A stretch of DNA of 64,000 nucleotides from Splendidivirga corallicola (GTDB lineage: Bacteria > Bacteroidota > Bacteroidia > Cytophagales > Cyclobacteriaceae). A model generated the notes under the pieces. The model had not been told where the DNA came from and did no database searches. It saw only the letters and a list, made by a program, of their open reading frames with translations. Of this stretch, positions 17,830-27,105 are shown piece by piece. Each line of letters begins with the position of its first letter. Within the stretch, counting starts at the first letter, position 1. The translations under genes and the position numbers were made by a program. The stretch covers positions 248,001-312,000 of the forward strand of contig JAUJEA010000009.1 of NCBI GenBank assembly GCA_030442035.1, given 5' to 3'.

Positions 17830-19731
17830 ATGGAAGCGAATCAACCGATCAAAAAAATTAGATATATGAGAAAGCATGTTTTTATTTTCAGTGTGTTACT
17901 ATTGCTTAGTGGATTAGTAAATGCTCAAAGCAGAACAATTACAGGAACTGTACGCGATGCCCACGATAAATTACCTCTTCCGGGTGTGAATGTATTATTG
18001 AGGGGGACGACTATGGGTGTCATTACTGATGCCAATGGTGTTTATCAAATCAAGGTGCCTAATAATAACGGGATACTTGTATTTAGTTATATTGGTTATG
18101 AAACAGTTGAAAAAAGAGTTACAAATCGATCTGTAATTAATGTTGCCTTGAAGGCGGAAGTATCTGCGCTCGAGGAAGTTGTAATTAGAGGATATGCAAC
18201 AAAAAAGAAAAGACAACTTTCTTACTCTGTGGCTGAACATGCACTTCAAGGGAAGGCAGCAGGAGTAACGATAGCTCCATACTCTGATGCTCCGTACGTA
18301 GAGTACAATACGGAAGAATATGCCGCTATTCATGAAAACACATTTTTGGAACCAACCAAAAATCCACTCTCAACTTTTTCTATTGATGTTGATGCGGCAT
18401 CTTACAGCAATGTTAGAAGGTTTTTGAATAATGCTCAAAATCCTCCGAAGGATGCGGTTCGCATTGAAGAATTGGTCAATTATTTCCATTATGATTATGA
18501 AGAACCGGAAGGTGAAGATCCGTTTTCTATTAATACGGAAATATCCGTTGCACCCTGGAACAAAGAACATAAGTTGATCCATATTGGATTACAGGGAAAA
18601 CATATTCCAACGGAAAATCTCCCTCCTTCAAATCTTGTGTTTTTGCTTGATGTTTCAGGCTCAATGAATGCCCCCAATAAACTGCCACTTTTGAAATCTT
18701 CTTTCAAGTTATTAGTAGAGCAATTGCGGGAACAGGATAATGTTGCCATTGTTGTTTATGCCGGTGCTGCAGGAATGGTGCTTCCCTCCACACCAGGTCA
18801 TAAAAAAGAAAAAATAATGGCTGCTCTGGATAAGCTAAGCGCAGGTGGCTCGACAGCCGGAGGAGCTGGAATAAGACTGGCGTACAACATAGCAAAGGAG
18901 CATTTTAAAGAAGGTGGCAATAACAGAGTCATATTGGCAACTGATGGTGATTTCAATGTTGGGGCTTCCAGTAATGCAGCCATGGAACGACTTATTGAGA
19001 AGAAGAGAGCTGAAGGTATTTTCCTGACAGTATTAGGCTTTGGAATGGGTAATTATAAGGATTCTAAAATGGAGATTTTGGCTAATAAGGGGAATGGCAA
19101 TTATGCTTATATAGATCATATTCTGGAGGCCAAAAAAGTGTTGGTCAATGAATTTGGAGGAACATTATTTACGATCGCCAAGGATGTGAAATTACAAATC
19201 GAATTCAATCCTGCGAAAGTCAAGGCTTACCGATTGATAGGTTATGAGAATCGAAAACTGCAAGATGAAGACTTCAACAATGATAAAAAGGATGCAGGGG
19301 ATTTAGGCTCAGGACATACGGTAACAGCACTATACGAAATCATCCCTGCAGGAAATGAAAGCTATGAATTCATTCAACCGGTCGATGATCTAAAATATCA
19401 ACAAAATCGGATCAACAAGAAAACAACACAATCCAATGAGATCATGACACTAAAGTTAAGATATAAACAACCAGATGGGGATAAAAGCAAATTGTTGGTA
19501 GAAGCGGTGAAAGATGACGATATCGAGCTTCACAGGACTACTGATAATTTCAGGTTTTCTGCTGCCGTAGCCCAATTCGGAATGTTGTTGAGGGATTCTG
19601 AGTTTAAGGGTAAAGCAAGCTACGCAGATGTGATTAGTTTGGCCCGGTCAGCGAGAGGTGATGATAAGGAAGGATACCGGGCCGAATTTATTAAAATGGT
19701 GGAAACGATGGCATTGCTAGCCAGCAAATAA
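17830..19731 (+). CDS. VWA-domain protein with SusC-like N-terminus (YfbK type)
   Basis: A 633-residue exported protein. The signal peptide lies at about 13-33 (a second start at Met13, 17866, is possible). A CarboxypepD_reg-like domain (35-108) follows, then LEEVVIRGYATKKK (114-127), which looks like the TonB box and plug start of SusC-type outer-membrane receptors. Next come a VWA N-terminal region (about 165-215), the VWA domain with an intact MIDAS DVSGS (Asp274, Ser276, Ser278) and TDGDFNVG, and a YfbK-type C-terminal region. No beta barrel follows the plug-like start. It is divergent from the sigma/anti-sigma pair and ends at a terminator. Confidence 0.88.
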   Translation: MEANQPIKKIRYMRKHVFIFSVLLLLSGLVNAQSRTITGTVRDAHDKLPLPGVNVLLRGTTMGVITDANGVYQIKVPNNNGILVFSYIGYETVEKRVTNRSVINVALKAEVSALEEVVIRGYATKKKRQLSYSVAEHALQGKAAGVTIAPYSDAPYVEYNTEEYAAIHENTFLEPTKNPLSTFSIDVDAASYSNVRRFLNNAQNPPKDAVRIEELVNYFHYDYEEPEGEDPFSINTEISVAPWNKEHKLIHIGLQGKHIPTENLPPSNLVFLLDVSGSMNAPNKLPLLKSSFKLLVEQLREQDNVAIVVYAGAAGMVLPSTPGHKKEKIMAALDKLSAGGSTAGGAGIRLAYNIAKEHFKEGGNNRVILATDGDFNVGASSNAAMERLIEKKRAEGIFLTVLGFGMGNYKDSKMEILANKGNGNYAYIDHILEAKKVLVNEFGGTLFTIAKDVKLQIEFNPAKVKAYRLIGYENRKLQDEDFNNDKKDAGDLGSGHTVTALYEIIPAGNESYEFIQPVDDLKYQQNRINKKTTQSNEIMTLKLRYKQPDGDKSKLLVEAVKDDDIELHRTTDNFRFSAAVAQFGMLLRDSEFKGKASYADVISLARSARGDDKEGYRAEFIKMVETMALLASK

Positions 19732-19751
19732 GTGGAAAGGCCCTTTTATTG

Positions 19752-19788
19752 GACTACAAGAGTTTTCAGAACTTTTGTAGTCTTTTTA
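19752..19788 (+). terminator. Terminator after the VWA protein gene
   Basis: A 13 bp stem with one mismatch (19752-19764 with 19770-19782), a five-base loop and a T run ending near 19787. It lies 20 bases after the stop codon. Confidence 0.8.
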
Positions 19789-22700
19789 CTTTAGATGAAA
19801 ATAATCGTTACTAAAAGCTGCTCCATAAATCGAGGTGTCCTGCCAATCCCTGAATTTTGCTCTTTTTAATGTTTGATATAATTGCTCCATAACAGGTTTG
19901 GTGGACTTGAGTTTGGTATCCGTTAACCGCACCAGCGATATACTCTTTTTATGATCTTTCTCGCCTGGAATAAATATTCCGCTTATTCCAATATACCAAT
20001 CTTTAGAGCCTGGTTTACGATATTTATAGAGATGGACATCTCCCTTTTTAAGCATGTAGCCGGTTGTTACTTTATTCAAATGAACTAAAGTATCAATGCT
20101 CATAGCATAATTTTGGACTCCATAAAGCTCGCTTCTGGCAAGGGCTTCATTGAAAGAATATTTCTTTGGAAATCTGTCCAACCGGTCAATTTCCAGAAGT
20201 GTTTCCCAAAGTTTAATTCTGCTTCTATCATTACCTGCAATTTCATTTAACAAACTATCAGCTACCGGTTGTTCATTTTTGATTAGTGAACGTGCCGAGG
20301 TTATCAGCAATTGATGGTCTTTCGATTTTAAAACTTCATCAAAGAATCTTTTCACTTTGGATTCAGTCTTAATGAATGGCGCCATCAGGACTATGAGATT
20401 TCGAAGCTTGTTATTTCTGCCCTGATTGTAATCGTAATTTGAGTTACTCCAATGATCACCACTCTCCTGAGATTTCTTTTCCTCTCTGGCGAAATGTTTT
20501 TTTAGTGCGATTTTAGCCTCAAATAATATTTTACTTAAATGATGACTATAAGTGGAATGTTTCAAAAAACCATTGTCCACCAAATCCTTCATGAGACTGT
20601 AAATGGTACTCTTATAATCATCTATGGAGGTCAGCTCCAGAAAATCCGGAAACAATGTCTGACTCAATTCCAATGTATCCTTCAGAATATAAAAAATGGA
20701 GTGGAAATCCTTGTTATCGCTAAAAACAGGAAGATCTTCAAGAAAAATGTGCTTGAATTCCTGAAAAGAATTTTTGGTTCTTTGTTGTACCAAAGCTACC
20801 AAAACTGCCTGTTGCAAGGAACTTGTATCCTGACTTTGAGTATACAAAGAATTTAAGAATGTGGTGATTTTATCATCCTGTATTTCCCCCAGCTTTTTTA
20901 TAAGTGTGGTTTTAAGATTTAAATATCCCTTTTTCTTATTGTCTAAGGACTCAATGAACTTAATCAAGAGATCTGTATCTTCCCTTTCAAATGTTATGAA
21001 ATCAATTGCGTTTAAAGCATTTTGCCGGACTGAATCACGCTCGTTTTGTAAGTCGGCTAATATTTTCCTGGTCTTCTTACCAAACAGGGAAATATTAGAA
21101 TTAATACCGGGTGAAAAAGAAGAAAAAAACTTAGTGACAAAATCACTAGGTTCCTCTATTTTATTGCCTACATGGCTAATTTTATAAAGATTCGAACCAT
21201 TTAAAATGAGTTTACAATAGATTTTTTGAATACTATTCGTATCCTCAAGATGAATTGTTAATTGTTGTCCAAGTTCATTAATGCTTCCATGTTGTTTGGA
21301 AGTAATGATCATATCTCCTTTAAGATTTATTTCCTTTAAAATATTTTCAAGGAATGAAGAGGAATCTTCACTGAAATAATAAGGGTGAAACTTTTCGAAT
21401 TTCACTAAGATCGATTCAGCAGTTTTTTCCGAGTTAAATGAGAATTCCCTTTTCGTTGAACGGTTGATGGTTCCACCTGGCCTCATTTCCAAACCGGCAA
21501 ACTCTTCATATATTTCCTTTAAAAAACCCTTGACCGGAACAGCTTCTTTCGGTACCGAAACGGAGAATGATAAATGCTTATCCTTATATTCAATGAAGTC
21601 GGTATATTCATGCTCTAAAAACCTGAAAGACTTAAAAAATTTTTCAATATCCCTTCCATCCTGCTTTGAACGTGCGGCCAGTACATACATCTTAGGACTA
21701 CGAATGATAAATCTGACTACAACACTTGATCCGTCCAAGGCATTTGAAGAAACTTCCAAGGCAGGAAAATTGTTCAATACCATCCATTTCCTGTCTCTTG
21801 ATCGCTCCACAAATTCGGAAGTAAAGAAACTTTCCTCTGCATAATTGAGAAGTGTGGTATCTTCTTCCAAATGTTTCGGATCCATTAAATCCTTTTTCAT
21901 GATGAGGTAGGTACTGCCTGATTTCGGATCATAAGCCATCCAATCAGAACGTTTCCCACTGATAGCATTAACATGATGGTTTTGAACAGGTGTATGCGGA
22001 AGACTTATAGTAAAGCCTGCTCGTTCGGCCTTATATTCATGCCATACTGTTTTTGATCTTTCTTTGAGTTTTATGGAAGAAAAAAAATGTTTTGCTTCCT
22101 CCCCGCTTACATAGTCTCCGATCCCACCCATTTTGAAGATAAATATTTCAAATGGAGTTACGAAAATCTGATAGCGTTGTATGTCACCACGTCTTGACCT
22201 GTTTTTTATATCATAACCATCATATCCGTTTTTATTGATTTTATTTTTGCTCAAAATCTTTCCGGGAATATTTTCATATAAAAGGCTATCAATTTTATTG
22301 AGAACATCTTTTTCTCGTTGACCAAGCAAGGTCGAGTAAGTTTTAATCCGTGTTACCAGATAATAAGATCCATTTACCAAATCCGCGTATTGCCTTTGAT
22401 CGAGGTATTTACCCTCACTGAAATTATAAAGCTCTCCCGGAACAGCCACCTCATACCAACCATCATCCGAACGTTGTGTTTGAAATTCTCTTTGGAACCT
22501 TACTTTCTCAATAATGTCTTTTTGTTTACTATCCCTTTTACCCATTCTCACAGGCTTCACATTGTAACCAGCCTCTCGCAACAAATTGATAACACCTCTT
22601 TCTCCTGGTAAATGAGCAGCACCCACACCAACAAAGAGTGTGGAATTTTGAATGATAGAATCAATAGCGAAGAACATATTCTCATTACGCTCATATAAAA

Positions 22701-23424
22701 ATTTCTCCAGAAAGGCTGGAGAAGGATATTGCATTTTTGATAAGGAATCCAAAAGATCCAGATCTCCTTTTCTGTAGGCTTCGGTAAGCAATTGCCCTAG
22801 ATTTGCATTGATATCGTAGTTATTAGTAGAATACCCTCCCTGTTGTTCAATGCTCATATCTCTATACGCCTCCAATACCAATTTTTCAGATTCGATGAAA
22901 TTCTCTACTCCGGTGGCCCGCTTACCAAGCTTTTTGCCAACCTGGTAAATATATAAGTCTAAAAATGAGCTTTCCTCAAAATCCTGTTGTGCACTGTAGG
23001 ATCGGTAGAGTAACGTGTTTAATATTTTAGGATCAAAGGACAGGGCACTTCTTAAAGCATCAGCATAAGATTCAACAGCAAATGCATTGCTGAACAAAGG
23101 TTTTCTCCAGGAACCGTTACCATTGAAGTTTTTTTTGAATTGACTAAAGATAGATTGGTGATAATAGCTCTGAAGGCTATCCGGATTGATTTCCAGTGCT
23201 ACTACATCCACTTTTTTTATACTGTTGTAAAATTCTTCACCCAGATGAAAAGCAACTTTGGAGCTCACATGCATGGTGCCAAACAAATAGGAAGGTTTTT
23301 TGAGTTTTTTACTACTGATTTCCCACAATAAGCCCTGATATTTTGGTGAAGAGGATTTTTGGGCAATACCGGTTGTTGAAATGAATAAAACTAAGAACAA
23401 TAATTTGTGGAGTATTCTGCTCAT
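19786..23424 (-). CDS. Giant TraB/GumN-family protein with repeated C-terminal modules
   Basis: A 1212-residue exported protein (signal peptide about 1-21). Residues about 25-290 are a TraB/GumN (Tiki-like) domain with FGTMHVSS near the start, VALEINPD, and GVGAAHLPGE near its end; the two His motifs are those of the putative metallohydrolase site. Most family members end there. Here about 900 residues follow. Three related alpha/beta modules (roughly 325-455, 460-615, 620-785) each close with a similar FFSSIKL / FFKSFRF / FFSSFSP helix. A helical, HEAT-like region (about 795-1090) and a final alpha/beta piece come next. No partner gene is adjacent. Substrate unknown. Confidence 0.85.
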   Translation of the reverse strand: MSRILHKLLFLVLFISTTGIAQKSSSPKYQGLLWEISSKKLKKPSYLFGTMHVSSKVAFHLGEEFYNSIKKVDVVALEINPDSLQSYYHQSIFSQFKKNFNGNGSWRKPLFSNAFAVESYADALRSALSFDPKILNTLLYRSYSAQQDFEESSFLDLYIYQVGKKLGKRATGVENFIESEKLVLEAYRDMSIEQQGGYSTNNYDINANLGQLLTEAYRKGDLDLLDSLSKMQYPSPAFLEKFLYERNENMFFAIDSIIQNSTLFVGVGAAHLPGERGVINLLREAGYNVKPVRMGKRDSKQKDIIEKVRFQREFQTQRSDDGWYEVAVPGELYNFSEGKYLDQRQYADLVNGSYYLVTRIKTYSTLLGQREKDVLNKIDSLLYENIPGKILSKNKINKNGYDGYDIKNRSRRGDIQRYQIFVTPFEIFIFKMGGIGDYVSGEEAKHFFSSIKLKERSKTVWHEYKAERAGFTISLPHTPVQNHHVNAISGKRSDWMAYDPKSGSTYLIMKKDLMDPKHLEEDTTLLNYAEESFFTSEFVERSRDRKWMVLNNFPALEVSSNALDGSSVVVRFIIRSPKMYVLAARSKQDGRDIEKFFKSFRFLEHEYTDFIEYKDKHLSFSVSVPKEAVPVKGFLKEIYEEFAGLEMRPGGTINRSTKREFSFNSEKTAESILVKFEKFHPYYFSEDSSSFLENILKEINLKGDMIITSKQHGSINELGQQLTIHLEDTNSIQKIYCKLILNGSNLYKISHVGNKIEEPSDFVTKFFSSFSPGINSNISLFGKKTRKILADLQNERDSVRQNALNAIDFITFEREDTDLLIKFIESLDNKKKGYLNLKTTLIKKLGEIQDDKITTFLNSLYTQSQDTSSLQQAVLVALVQQRTKNSFQEFKHIFLEDLPVFSDNKDFHSIFYILKDTLELSQTLFPDFLELTSIDDYKSTIYSLMKDLVDNGFLKHSTYSHHLSKILFEAKIALKKHFAREEKKSQESGDHWSNSNYDYNQGRNNKLRNLIVLMAPFIKTESKVKRFFDEVLKSKDHQLLITSARSLIKNEQPVADSLLNEIAGNDRSRIKLWETLLEIDRLDRFPKKYSFNEALARSELYGVQNYAMSIDTLVHLNKVTTGYMLKKGDVHLYKYRKPGSKDWYIGISGIFIPGEKDHKKSISLVRLTDTKLKSTKPVMEQLYQTLKRAKFRDWQDTSIYGAAFSNDYFHLK

Positions 23425-23619
23425 GAACGTCAGTGGTAGAAGTGTTTGTAGAGCATAAAAATGTCAGAATAAATACAGCCTTCCTAAGTAGGTCGTTAGC
23501 TTTTATTACATTGAATAGGAATTATGTCGATTTAAATGCACAAGCTTCACTTTCAGGAATATAGCTTATCAAAATTGTTAACAATATGTTAAAATATGGT
23601 GCTAAGCTAATTTTACTTT

Positions 23620-23627
23620 TAATTTTG
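23620..23627 (+). promoter_or_regulatory. Candidate -7 box for the sensor kinase gene
   Basis: TAATTTTG matches TAnnTTTG exactly and ends five bases before the ATG. If used, transcription would begin at or beside the start codon. Confidence 0.35.
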
Positions 23628-23632
23628 TAATA

Positions 23633-24901
23633 ATGAGTAGAAACACCATCAGACTGGTCATTATTCTGGCTACCGTTTCTCTGGTAGGAATTACAGTGAT
23701 CCAAATATTCTGGGTGAGGAAAGCATTTGATCTTAGAGAAAAACAATTCAACCAGCGTGTAAATATTGCTTTGAAAACGGTTGTTGACGATATCAATAGA
23801 TGCAATAACTATCCACCTTCTACAATTAATCCGATTAAACAACTTTCCTCGAACTATTACACTGTGATGGTCAATAACTTTATTGATCCGCTACAACTGG
23901 AAGAATTTCTTACACTGGAATTTAAAAAGAAGGAGATTGTCAGCGACTTCGAATACGGAATTTATGACTGTAGTAATGAGAAAATGGTTTACGGTAATTA
24001 TGTAAACCTGGATAGCCGCACAAGGAATAAAACGAAAGCACCTAGTTTTCCAAAGCTTGATAGGGAAAATTATTATTTCGGCGTTTATTTTCCAACGAAA
24101 GATGGGAATTTGATCAGTAAAATGGGTATCTGGTCGTTTTCATCAGCGATGTTGCTCATTGTTATTGTTTTCTTTGGATATGCCCTGTTCGTTATATTAA
24201 AACAAAAAAGGTTGTCGGAAATTCAAAAAGATTTCATTAACAATATGACACACGAATTCAAGACACCTATCTCAACCATCACCATATCTTCTGAAGTGTT
24301 GAAAAATCCGGATATTATCAATAACCCCAGAAGATTGTTGAACTATGCCACTATTATTCAGGAGGAGAGCCAGCGATTGAAAAAACAGGTCGACAGAGTT
24401 TTGCAGATGGCAAGTATTGAAAAACAGGAAATCAATTTGAAAAAAGAAAAGGTTGATGTTCATGAGATCATCAACCAGGCCATTCAAAATATTCAGGCAT
24501 CTTTAGATGAAAAGAAAGGCAAAATTGCCTGTGATCTTAAAGCCACTGCCTCCATTGTTTCTGCTGATAAACTTCATTTAACCAATATTATATATAATCT
24601 GTTAGACAATGCCCTTAAATATTGTAAACAGGTTCCCTCGATCAAGATCTTTACTGAGAGCATTAAAAATGGTATTCGGATTAGCCTCCGGGACAATGGT
24701 ATTGGAATCAGTTCGGAAAATCAGAAGAAAATATTCAATAAGTTTTATAGAGTGCCAACCGGTAATGTACACGACGTTAAGGGTTTTGGCTTGGGATTGA
24801 ACTATGTAAAAGTTATGGTGAGGGCGCACAGAGGGGAAGTGAGTCTTGTAAGTTCGCTCGATGTTGGTTCTACTTTTAGTATTTATTTACCTTTTGATTA
24901 G
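23633..24901 (+). CDS. Two-component sensor histidine kinase
   Basis: A 422-residue kinase with two membrane helices (about 7-27 and 163-187) flanking a periplasmic sensor domain of about 135 residues. A HisKA domain follows with the phospho-acceptor His207 in MTHEFKTP, then an HATPase_c domain with the N box (IIYNLLDNALKY), G1 (DNGIGIS) and G2 (GFGLGLNYVK). All motifs are intact. No HAMP or PAS domain is seen. The response regulator gene follows after three bases, so they form an operon and cognate pair. The layout resembles the RprX-type kinases of Bacteroidota; the signal is unknown. Confidence 0.94.
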   Translation: MSRNTIRLVIILATVSLVGITVIQIFWVRKAFDLREKQFNQRVNIALKTVVDDINRCNNYPPSTINPIKQLSSNYYTVMVNNFIDPLQLEEFLTLEFKKKEIVSDFEYGIYDCSNEKMVYGNYVNLDSRTRNKTKAPSFPKLDRENYYFGVYFPTKDGNLISKMGIWSFSSAMLLIVIVFFGYALFVILKQKRLSEIQKDFINNMTHEFKTPISTITISSEVLKNPDIINNPRRLLNYATIIQEESQRLKKQVDRVLQMASIEKQEINLKKEKVDVHEIINQAIQNIQASLDEKKGKIACDLKATASIVSADKLHLTNIIYNLLDNALKYCKQVPSIKIFTESIKNGIRISLRDNGIGISSENQKKIFNKFYRVPTGNVHDVKGFGLGLNYVKVMVRAHRGEVSLVSSLDVGSTFSIYLPFD

Positions 24902-24904
24902 CAT

Positions 24905-25624
24905 ATGAACAAAAATGGTAAAAAGATCCTTTTGGTTGAGGACGATCTAAACCTCGGTTATGTGATCAAAGATAATCTTGAGGTTCAGGGTTTTGATGTT
25001 ATCCTCTGCGAAGACGGAGTCCAGGGATTTGAAGCTTTCAAAAAAGGAAAATTTAATTTGTGTATCCTGGATGTGATGTTGCCTAAGAAGGATGGCTTCT
25101 CTTTGGCGGAGAGTATTCGTTTTCAGGATGAACAAATACCCATAATTTTTCTAACGGCAAAATCCATGAAAGAGGACAAAATTGCCGGCTTTAAGGTAGG
25201 CGGAGACGATTATATCACGAAACCCTTTAGCATTGAAGAGCTAATTTTAAGAATAGAAGTTTTTCTGAAAAGAACCAGCTATGCAGCATCTGATGCTGAC
25301 CAATTGCATTGCACCAATATTGGCGAGTACGTTTTTGACCATAAAAATTTGCTCCTGACCTATAAAGAGATCCCTAAAAAATTAACACAGAAAGAGGCTG
25401 ATATTTTGAAATTGTTTTGCTTGAGAAGAGGTGAAGTGATCAAAAGAGAGGAGATTCTAAACAAGATCTGGGGGGATGATGATTATTTTTTAGGGAGAAG
25501 TCTGGATGTTTTTATCTCCAAGCTTAGAAAATACCTGAGGAACGATAAGAGACTTGCCATCAGAAATTTTCATGGTGTAGGGTTTAAACTGGAGATTATA
25601 GATGCCGGTAATGTGACCTTTTAG
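24905..25624 (+). CDS. OmpR/PhoB-type response regulator
   Basis: A 239-residue regulator with a receiver domain (about 6-122: acidic pocket EDD near 16-18, phosphorylated Asp56 in LDVMLP, Lys in the GGDDYITKPF region). A winged-helix DNA-binding domain (about 135-232) follows, containing LTQKEADILKLF and the recognition-helix area. It is coupled to the histidine kinase upstream. Targets cannot be told; the TraB/GumN gene is divergent from the pair across about 200 bp and is one candidate. Confidence 0.95.
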   Translation: MNKNGKKILLVEDDLNLGYVIKDNLEVQGFDVILCEDGVQGFEAFKKGKFNLCILDVMLPKKDGFSLAESIRFQDEQIPIIFLTAKSMKEDKIAGFKVGGDDYITKPFSIEELILRIEVFLKRTSYAASDADQLHCTNIGEYVFDHKNLLLTYKEIPKKLTQKEADILKLFCLRRGEVIKREEILNKIWGDDDYFLGRSLDVFISKLRKYLRNDKRLAIRNFHGVGFKLEIIDAGNVTF

Positions 25625-25722
25625 AAGTACACTTCTTTAAATTTGAAAATACCTTTGGTTATATTCTTTCAATATTTCCATATCCCACTGTAAGTTCAGC
25701 TATTCAAATCCCTAAATTGTTT

Positions 25723-25730
25723 TAAATTTG
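25723..25730 (+). promoter_or_regulatory. Candidate -7 box for the Lys1-like gene
   Basis: TAAATTTG matches TAnnTTTG exactly, about 94 bases before the preferred ATG at 25824. No -33 TTG is apparent. Confidence 0.3.
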
Positions 25731-25823
25731 GGCCTTTAATAATAAACCCAAATTTTCTGCTAGGATGATCTTCAAAGAACAAACAAGTTGTCAGTCGGAG
25801 AATCTCCTGCAGAATACAAAAAG

Positions 25824-27038
25824 ATGAAAAAGATCAAAATAGGTATCGTTAAGGAGGGCAAGATTCCAATAGACAGAAGGGTGCCCATAACCCCACACCA
25901 GGCTCAGCATATTAAGGAATCGTTTCATGATGTTGAACTTGTTTGTCAAAGTAGTGCCATTCGGTGTCACAATGATGTAGAATATGAGCAGCATGGTATA
26001 AAGGTGGTTGAGGAAGTTGATGACTGCGATGTTTTATTGGGAGTTAAAGAAGTTCAAATTAAAGATTTAATTGAAGGCAAGACCTATTTCTTTTTCTCTC
26101 ATACCATAAAAAAACAGGAATACAATCGTGATTTGCTAAGGGCGATTCTCGATAAAAAAATCAGACTGATCGATTATGAGTGTTTAACGGATGTTCAGGG
26201 AAAACGCCTTATTGCATTTGGACGCTATGCAGGGATTGTAGGAGCTTATAATGGTATTTATACCTATGGAAAAAGGTATAATCTGTTTGATCTTCGGAGA
26301 GCAAAGGATTGTTTTGACCTTGAAGATCTAAAAAATGAATTTGCCAAAGTTGAGCTACCCAGAGTAAAAATTATTCTTACAGGAGGAGGACGTGTGGCTA
26401 AAGGAGCTATGGAAGTATTGAACGGGATGGGTATCAGAAAAGTGGCACCTTCCTTATTTCTAAATAAGGATTTCGATGAGGCCGTCTATACTCAGCTTAA
26501 TAGTAGAGACTATCATAATCACAAGAAGGGCAAGGAATTCAGTAGGAATGAATTTTATGCTAACCCTGAAAATTATGAGATTGATTTCCATAAATATGCT
26601 GAAGCGGCAGATATCCTTATTGCCGGAGCTTTTTGGGATCCTTCGGCGCCGGTACTTTTCACAGCACATGATGTGCTGCAAAATGATTTTAATATTAAGG
26701 TCATTGCTGATATTACTTGTGATATTGAAGGGTCAATCCCATCGACCAAACAGCCTTCAACCATAGAAGATCCCATTTACGATTACAATCCTAGTGAAAA
26801 CAAGGTAGAAGCACCATTTACTGATGAAGCTAACATTAGTGTTATGGCCGTAGATAATTTGCCATGTGAGTTGCCTAGAAACGCATCAGAAGATTTTGGA
26901 AAAGAACTTGTCAACCACGTACTTCCAAATTTAATCTATGAAGATGAGGAGGATGTCATTAAGCGGGCCACTATTGCTGAGAATGGAAAGCTCACAGAAA
27001 GGTATAATTATTTACAGGACTATGTAGATGGGAAATGA
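25824..27038 (+). CDS. Saccharopine dehydrogenase (Lys1)-like NAD-dependent dehydrogenase
   Basis: The frame opens with a TTG at 25788, but the ATG at 25824 (MKKIKIGIVKEGKIPIDRRV) is the better start because it begins the conserved first strand. About 404 residues: an alanine dehydrogenase/PNT-like N-terminal domain (about 1-135), a Rossmann domain with LTGGGRVAKGAMEVL, and a C-terminal closing segment with VMAVDNLPCELPRNAS. That closing segment is a signature of the lysine-forming saccharopine dehydrogenase (Lys1) and the bifunctional plant/animal enzyme. No other lysine-metabolism gene is nearby. It ends at a terminator shared with rho. Confidence 0.8.
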   Translation: MKKIKIGIVKEGKIPIDRRVPITPHQAQHIKESFHDVELVCQSSAIRCHNDVEYEQHGIKVVEEVDDCDVLLGVKEVQIKDLIEGKTYFFFSHTIKKQEYNRDLLRAILDKKIRLIDYECLTDVQGKRLIAFGRYAGIVGAYNGIYTYGKRYNLFDLRRAKDCFDLEDLKNEFAKVELPRVKIILTGGGRVAKGAMEVLNGMGIRKVAPSLFLNKDFDEAVYTQLNSRDYHNHKKGKEFSRNEFYANPENYEIDFHKYAEAADILIAGAFWDPSAPVLFTAHDVLQNDFNIKVIADITCDIEGSIPSTKQPSTIEDPIYDYNPSENKVEAPFTDEANISVMAVDNLPCELPRNASEDFGKELVNHVLPNLIYEDEEDVIKRATIAENGKLTERYNYLQDYVDGK

Positions 27039-27054
27039 CTTAATCAAACTGCAT

Positions 27055-27086
27055 AAAAAAACCGATTCAACTGAATCGGTTTTTTT
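27055..27086. terminator. Bidirectional terminator between the Lys1-like gene and rho
   Basis: A perfect hairpin: nine GC-containing pairs plus six A/T pairs (27055-27069 with 27072-27086) and a two-base apical gap. A and T runs on each flank make it work for both converging genes. Confidence 0.9.
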
Positions 27087-27105
27087 ATGTTCATTATAAT
27101 TTTGT

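Noticed and set aside
25788-25823. TTG start extending the Lys1-like gene
   Set aside because: The added 12 residues are not part of the conserved fold; the ATG at 25824 fits better.
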